From Parcubacteria group bacterium CG_4_9_14_0_2_um_filter_35_11 (GTDB lineage: Bacteria; Patescibacteriota; Minisyncoccia; Minisyncoccales; GCA-002788555): 6,501 bases of DNA. The stretch spans positions 6,045 to 12,545 of the forward strand of contig PFRL01000031.1 in assembly GCA_002788555.1 (NCBI GenBank), written 5' to 3'. The translations under genes were made by a program, and so were the position numbers. Each line of letters starts with the position of its first letter. Within the stretch, counting starts at the first letter, position 1. Below are positions 4,807-6,501 of this stretch, piece by piece. Under the pieces are notes generated by a model. That model was given only the letters and a program-made list of their open reading frames with translations. It ran no database searches and had not been told where the DNA came from.

Positions 4807-6501
4807 ATGTTTGACCCGAGGTCAGCCAGAATTTTTAAAATTGTAAATATTGAAAAATCTTTCCCTCTCTGGTTGGTATATTTATTGGAGATTCTTTCTC
4901 TCATTTTATTTTTGGTATTTCTTTCTTTATTCCTTTTTAGTTCTTTTCAAAAGAGTTTTTCGCCAGATTTTAATGGGTTTCTTTTTCAAAGAACTTGCCT
5001 CTCTCTTTTTGTTTTTGGGATATTTTTTCTTTATTCATTATTTTTTAATCTCAAGTTGAAAAAACCGGGGATAGAAGACCCCGATAACTTAGCCAATCTT
5101 TTGGATTTTAAAGCCGCCAAAATAGTCGAAAACTCTATCCATTCAGATTTTTCTTTTAATCTATCCTTACTTTTAAACCTCCTTTCTCAAAAAGAACTTC
5201 TTTTTTGTTTTCGTCGGCTTTTACTTCCAGTAAAAGAAATTAAAAGAGAAATAAAGAGGTTTCAAAGACCGAGAGAGGATGAAAAAAGAGAAATGGAAAC
5301 AACGATTTCCCTGGCCAAGAAGATTGCTTTTTCCAATCAATTTCCTCGCATTTCAATTTTTCAACTCTTTGCTGCCCTTACTCATACCGAGCCCTTTTTA
5401 AAAGAGATATTAAATTCTTTTGAATTAACTCGGGAAGAGGTAGAGGAAGTAACTAGCTGGGAAGCAAGAATTAAAAAAGAGAGAGAACTTAAAAAAAAGT
5501 TCTGGGAGAGAGAGAACCTGGCTCGCCGTGGTGGTTTTTCTAAGGGTTGGTCCTATGGTTATACCATTACCTTGGACCAATTTTCTTGGGAGGTTAGCGA
5601 ATTAATAAAAGTAACTCCTCCCTCAGGCATAATTTTACATCAAAAAGAAATTAAAGACTTGGAGGACGCCCTAATTAAAGAAGGTTCGCGCTCGGCGTTA
5701 GTAGTTGGCGAGCCGGGGGTTGGTCGAAGGACAGTGGTTTTAAATTTTGCAGATAAAATTTTAAAAGGAAAAAGTTATAAAACTCTTAACTGGAAAAGAG
5801 TAATCGAGCTTGATATGCCGGCTTTAATTGCTGGTTCCAGAGACATCAGGGGCCTGGAAATGAATTTAAAATTAATTTTTGATGAGGTTTTAAGAGCTGG
5901 AAATATTATCCTTGTTATTCATCAAATTCACAACTATATTGGATTTAAATTTGGAGCCGAGGCGGTAGCTAAAGTCGATATTTCCGGAATCCTTTCTCAA
6001 TATTTACCTTATCCCCAATTTAGGCTCATGGGTATCACTACTTATGAAGGATTTCATCGTTCCATTGGAAATGTTCCAGAGCTCGTTGCTCAATTTACAA
6101 AAATAGAACTAAAGCCATCAACTCCGACAGAGACTTTTAAAGTTTTAGAGGAAGAAATTTTAGAAAAAGAAAAGAAAACAGGTCTTTTTATTACTTTCAA
6201 ATCTGTCAAGTCTATTATCGATTTGGCAAATCGTTATATCGGAGATGTACCATTTCCCAAAAAGGCAATTGACCTTTTAAACGAGATAATTATTTACGAG
6301 TTACGCTACGGTAGAAAATCTCCTGGCATCGTTTTGCCAGAGGAGGTAGCGGCTTTAGTCTCGCAAAAAGTTGAGATACCGGTAGGAAAGACAGAAGAAG
6401 AGGAAAGAAACCTCCTTTTAAACCTCGAAGAAATTATTCATAAAAGATTAATTAACCAGGAGGAAGCAGTTAGCGAAGTATCAAATGCTTTGCGGCGAGC
6501 C
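4807..6501 (+). CDS. Membrane-anchored ClpC/ClpB-like AAA+ protein with degenerate D1 (3' partial)
   Basis: The frame is open from ATG 4807 to the window end (565 residues seen); the second ATPase domain has only begun. Two membrane helices lie at about 21-47 and 60-80. Residues 96-225 resemble the Clp N-terminal repeat domain. A linker with GWSYGYTITLDQF (247-259) leads to D1 (275-525). D1 keeps the fold but not the chemistry. Walker A is GEPGVGRRT (301-309), with Arg for the essential Lys. Walker B is IILVIHQIH (367-375), where His372-Gln373 replace Asp-Glu. The pore loop is AGSRDIRG (342-349) without the usual Tyr. The Arg-finger site reads PELVAQF (424-430) instead of ALERRF. YIGDVPFPKKAIDLLNE (477-493) is the normal small-domain motif. 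EEIIHKRLINQEEAVSEVSNALRR (541-564) opens D2, where real ATP hydrolysis would occur. Predicted role: a membrane-tethered unfoldase, perhaps feeding ClpP. The ATG has no Shine-Dalgarno site. Confidence 0.9.
   Translation, partial: MFDPRSARIFKIVNIEKSFPLWLVYLLEILSLILFLVFLSLFLFSSFQKSFSPDFNGFLFQRTCLSLFVFGIFFLYSLFFNLKLKKPGIEDPDNLANLLDFKAAKIVENSIHSDFSFNLSLLLNLLSQKELLFCFRRLLLPVKEIKREIKRFQRPREDEKREMETTISLAKKIAFSNQFPRISIFQLFAALTHTEPFLKEILNSFELTREEVEEVTSWEARIKKERELKKKFWERENLARRGGFSKGWSYGYTITLDQFSWEVSELIKVTPPSGIILHQKEIKDLEDALIKEGSRSALVVGEPGVGRRTVVLNFADKILKGKSYKTLNWKRVIELDMPALIAGSRDIRGLEMNLKLIFDEVLRAGNIILVIHQIHNYIGFKFGAEAVAKVDISGILSQYLPYPQFRLMGITTYEGFHRSIGNVPELVAQFTKIELKPSTPTETFKVLEEEILEKEKKTGLFITFKSVKSIIDLANRYIGDVPFPKKAIDLLNEIIIYELRYGRKSPGIVLPEEVAALVSQKVEIPVGKTEEEERNLLLNLEEIIHKRLINQEEAVSEVSNALRRA

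Noticed and set aside
4850..5059. 69-residue Phe-rich open frame that looks like a membrane peptide.
   Set aside because: It overlaps in another frame the membrane helices of the AAA+ gene; T-rich codons produce Phe-rich shadows. The frame from 4807 runs on into Clp domains and explains the region.

Overview
The window looks like a low-GC, AT-rich bacterial genome of the Candidate Phyla Radiation (Patescibacteria), probably Parcubacteria-like. This is an inference. It rests on the type of genes present: a membrane-anchored ClpC/ClpB-like protein with a dead first ATPase ring, a PP2C-fold protein stripped of metal ligands, a winged-helix protein fused to a degenerate nucleotidyltransferase fold, and an archaeal-type 6-phospho-3-hexuloisomerase. 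Short intergenic repeats, very few Shine-Dalgarno sites and a tRNA gene without an encoded CCA fit the same picture. No marker rRNA is present, so the lineage cannot be fixed.

Layout. Bases 1-63 hold a tandem array of TTNGTA hexamers leading straight into rplL (64-498, ribosomal protein L7/L12). After rplL comes a 64-bp element with perfect 14-bp inverted ends (501-564), then a compact terminator hairpin (592-616). A gene with a strong Shine-Dalgarno site encodes a SIS-domain 6-phospho-3-hexuloisomerase (691-1365), closed by a hairpin at 1370-1400. Converging on it from the minus strand is a 673-residue single-pass membrane protein (3460-1439): a pseudo-PP2C domain inside, one membrane helix, and a helical stalk plus beta-propeller-like domain outside. 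It is transcribed divergently from a winged-helix protein gene (3566-4138). The two predicted promoters use the same -35 DNA, and the rightward transcript appears to be leaderless. A perfect TATAAT at the end of that gene precedes tRNA-Val(CAC) (4168-4241). Next come a small membrane protein (4306-4683), flanked on both sides by TTYGTA-type repeat arrays in opposite orientations, a small GC-rich palindrome, and the start of the ClpC/ClpB-like AAA+ gene (4807 to the window end).

How they work together. rplL, the hexuloisomerase and the tRNA are housekeeping genes. The divergent pair at 1439-4138 may be a regulator next to a membrane sensor or scaffold. The small membrane protein and the membrane-anchored AAA+ protein are co-oriented neighbours and could form a membrane-associated protein quality-control unit. 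The most noteworthy points are the loss of catalytic motifs in three different enzyme folds in one window, the dispersed TTYGTR repeat family, and the shared-box divergent promoter with a leaderless mRNA.
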